This document shows positions 6,091 through 6,095 of a stretch of DNA of 6,095 nucleotides, piece after piece. A model generated the notes under the pieces. The model saw nothing but the letters and a program-made list of their open reading frames with translations. It searched no databases and was not told where the DNA came from. The stretch is from contig JALOPY010000166.1 of the NCBI GenBank assembly GCA_025453735.1, positions 1-6,095 on the forward strand. Reading direction: 5' to 3'. This DNA is from a bacterium. GTDB taxonomy: Bacteria; Zhuqueibacterota; Zhuqueibacteria; Thermofontimicrobiales; Thermofontimicrobiaceae. Every line of letters begins with the position of its first letter. The stretch's first letter is position 1. The translations under genes were made by a program, and so were the position numbers.

Positions 6091-6095
6091 GGAGG
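6091..6095 (+). promoter_or_regulatory. Ribosome binding site of the next gene (start outside the window)
   Basis: GGAGG at the very end, 8 nt after the tetR stop, suggests that another + strand gene starts within about 10 nt beyond the edge and is co-transcribed with the regulator. In Bacillus, fadR is followed by beta-oxidation and electron-transfer flavoprotein genes, so a fad-type gene is a reasonable guess. Confidence 0.55.

Noticed and set aside
1..6095. CRISPR arrays, tRNA or rRNA genes, insertion sequences
   Set aside because: No regularly spaced repeats, cloverleaf, rRNA stretch, transposase or terminal inverted repeats were seen on either strand.

Overview
The window looks like a chromosomal segment of an uncultured, Gram-negative bacterium of the FCB group, perhaps Calditrichota/KSB1-, Marinimicrobia- or Ignavibacteria-like. 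This placement is inferred from protein style only: a TonB-dependent receptor with an N-terminal carboxypeptidase-regulatory-like domain, an OmpP1/FadL porin and an outer-membrane lipoprotein. Clear Shine-Dalgarno sequences and TTGACA/TATAAT promoters argue against Bacteroidota proper. Genes are of moderate GC; the intergenic regions are very AT-rich.

Layout. Bases 1-243 are the 3' end of an unrecognised + strand gene. It meets a - strand gene tail to tail at a strong bidirectional terminator (272-304). The - strand then carries, in transcription order, a two-domain lipoprotein (4980-4168), a BtuB-like TonB-dependent receptor (4147-1988, 20 nt downstream, so an operon) and, after a 189-nt gap with its own likely promoter, a FadL-type transporter (1798-323). 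A 484-nt AT-rich divergent control region (4981-5464) separates these from a + strand TetR-family gene (5465-6082). That gene reads as a FadR/YsiA-type acyl-CoA-responsive repressor but has an in-frame TAA at codon 57. The window ends on a GGAGG, probably the ribosome binding site of the next + strand gene.

How it fits together. The regulator's promoter carries TGAATGAGTATTCATTCA (5371-5388). This fits the Bacillus FadR operator consensus TGAATGANTANTCATTCA as I recall it, and it overlaps the start region of a TTGACA promoter. With a FadL homologue nearby, this points to a long-chain fatty acid (or hydrophobic compound) uptake and beta-oxidation locus. The receptor's ligand and the lipoprotein's role are not known. 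The lipoprotein-receptor operon has a consensus promoter (5253-5281), a leader of about 265 nt and a terminator-like hairpin inside that leader, so attenuation is possible. The premature stop in the regulator is the most striking oddity: a disabled repressor, a sequencing error, or a split protein.
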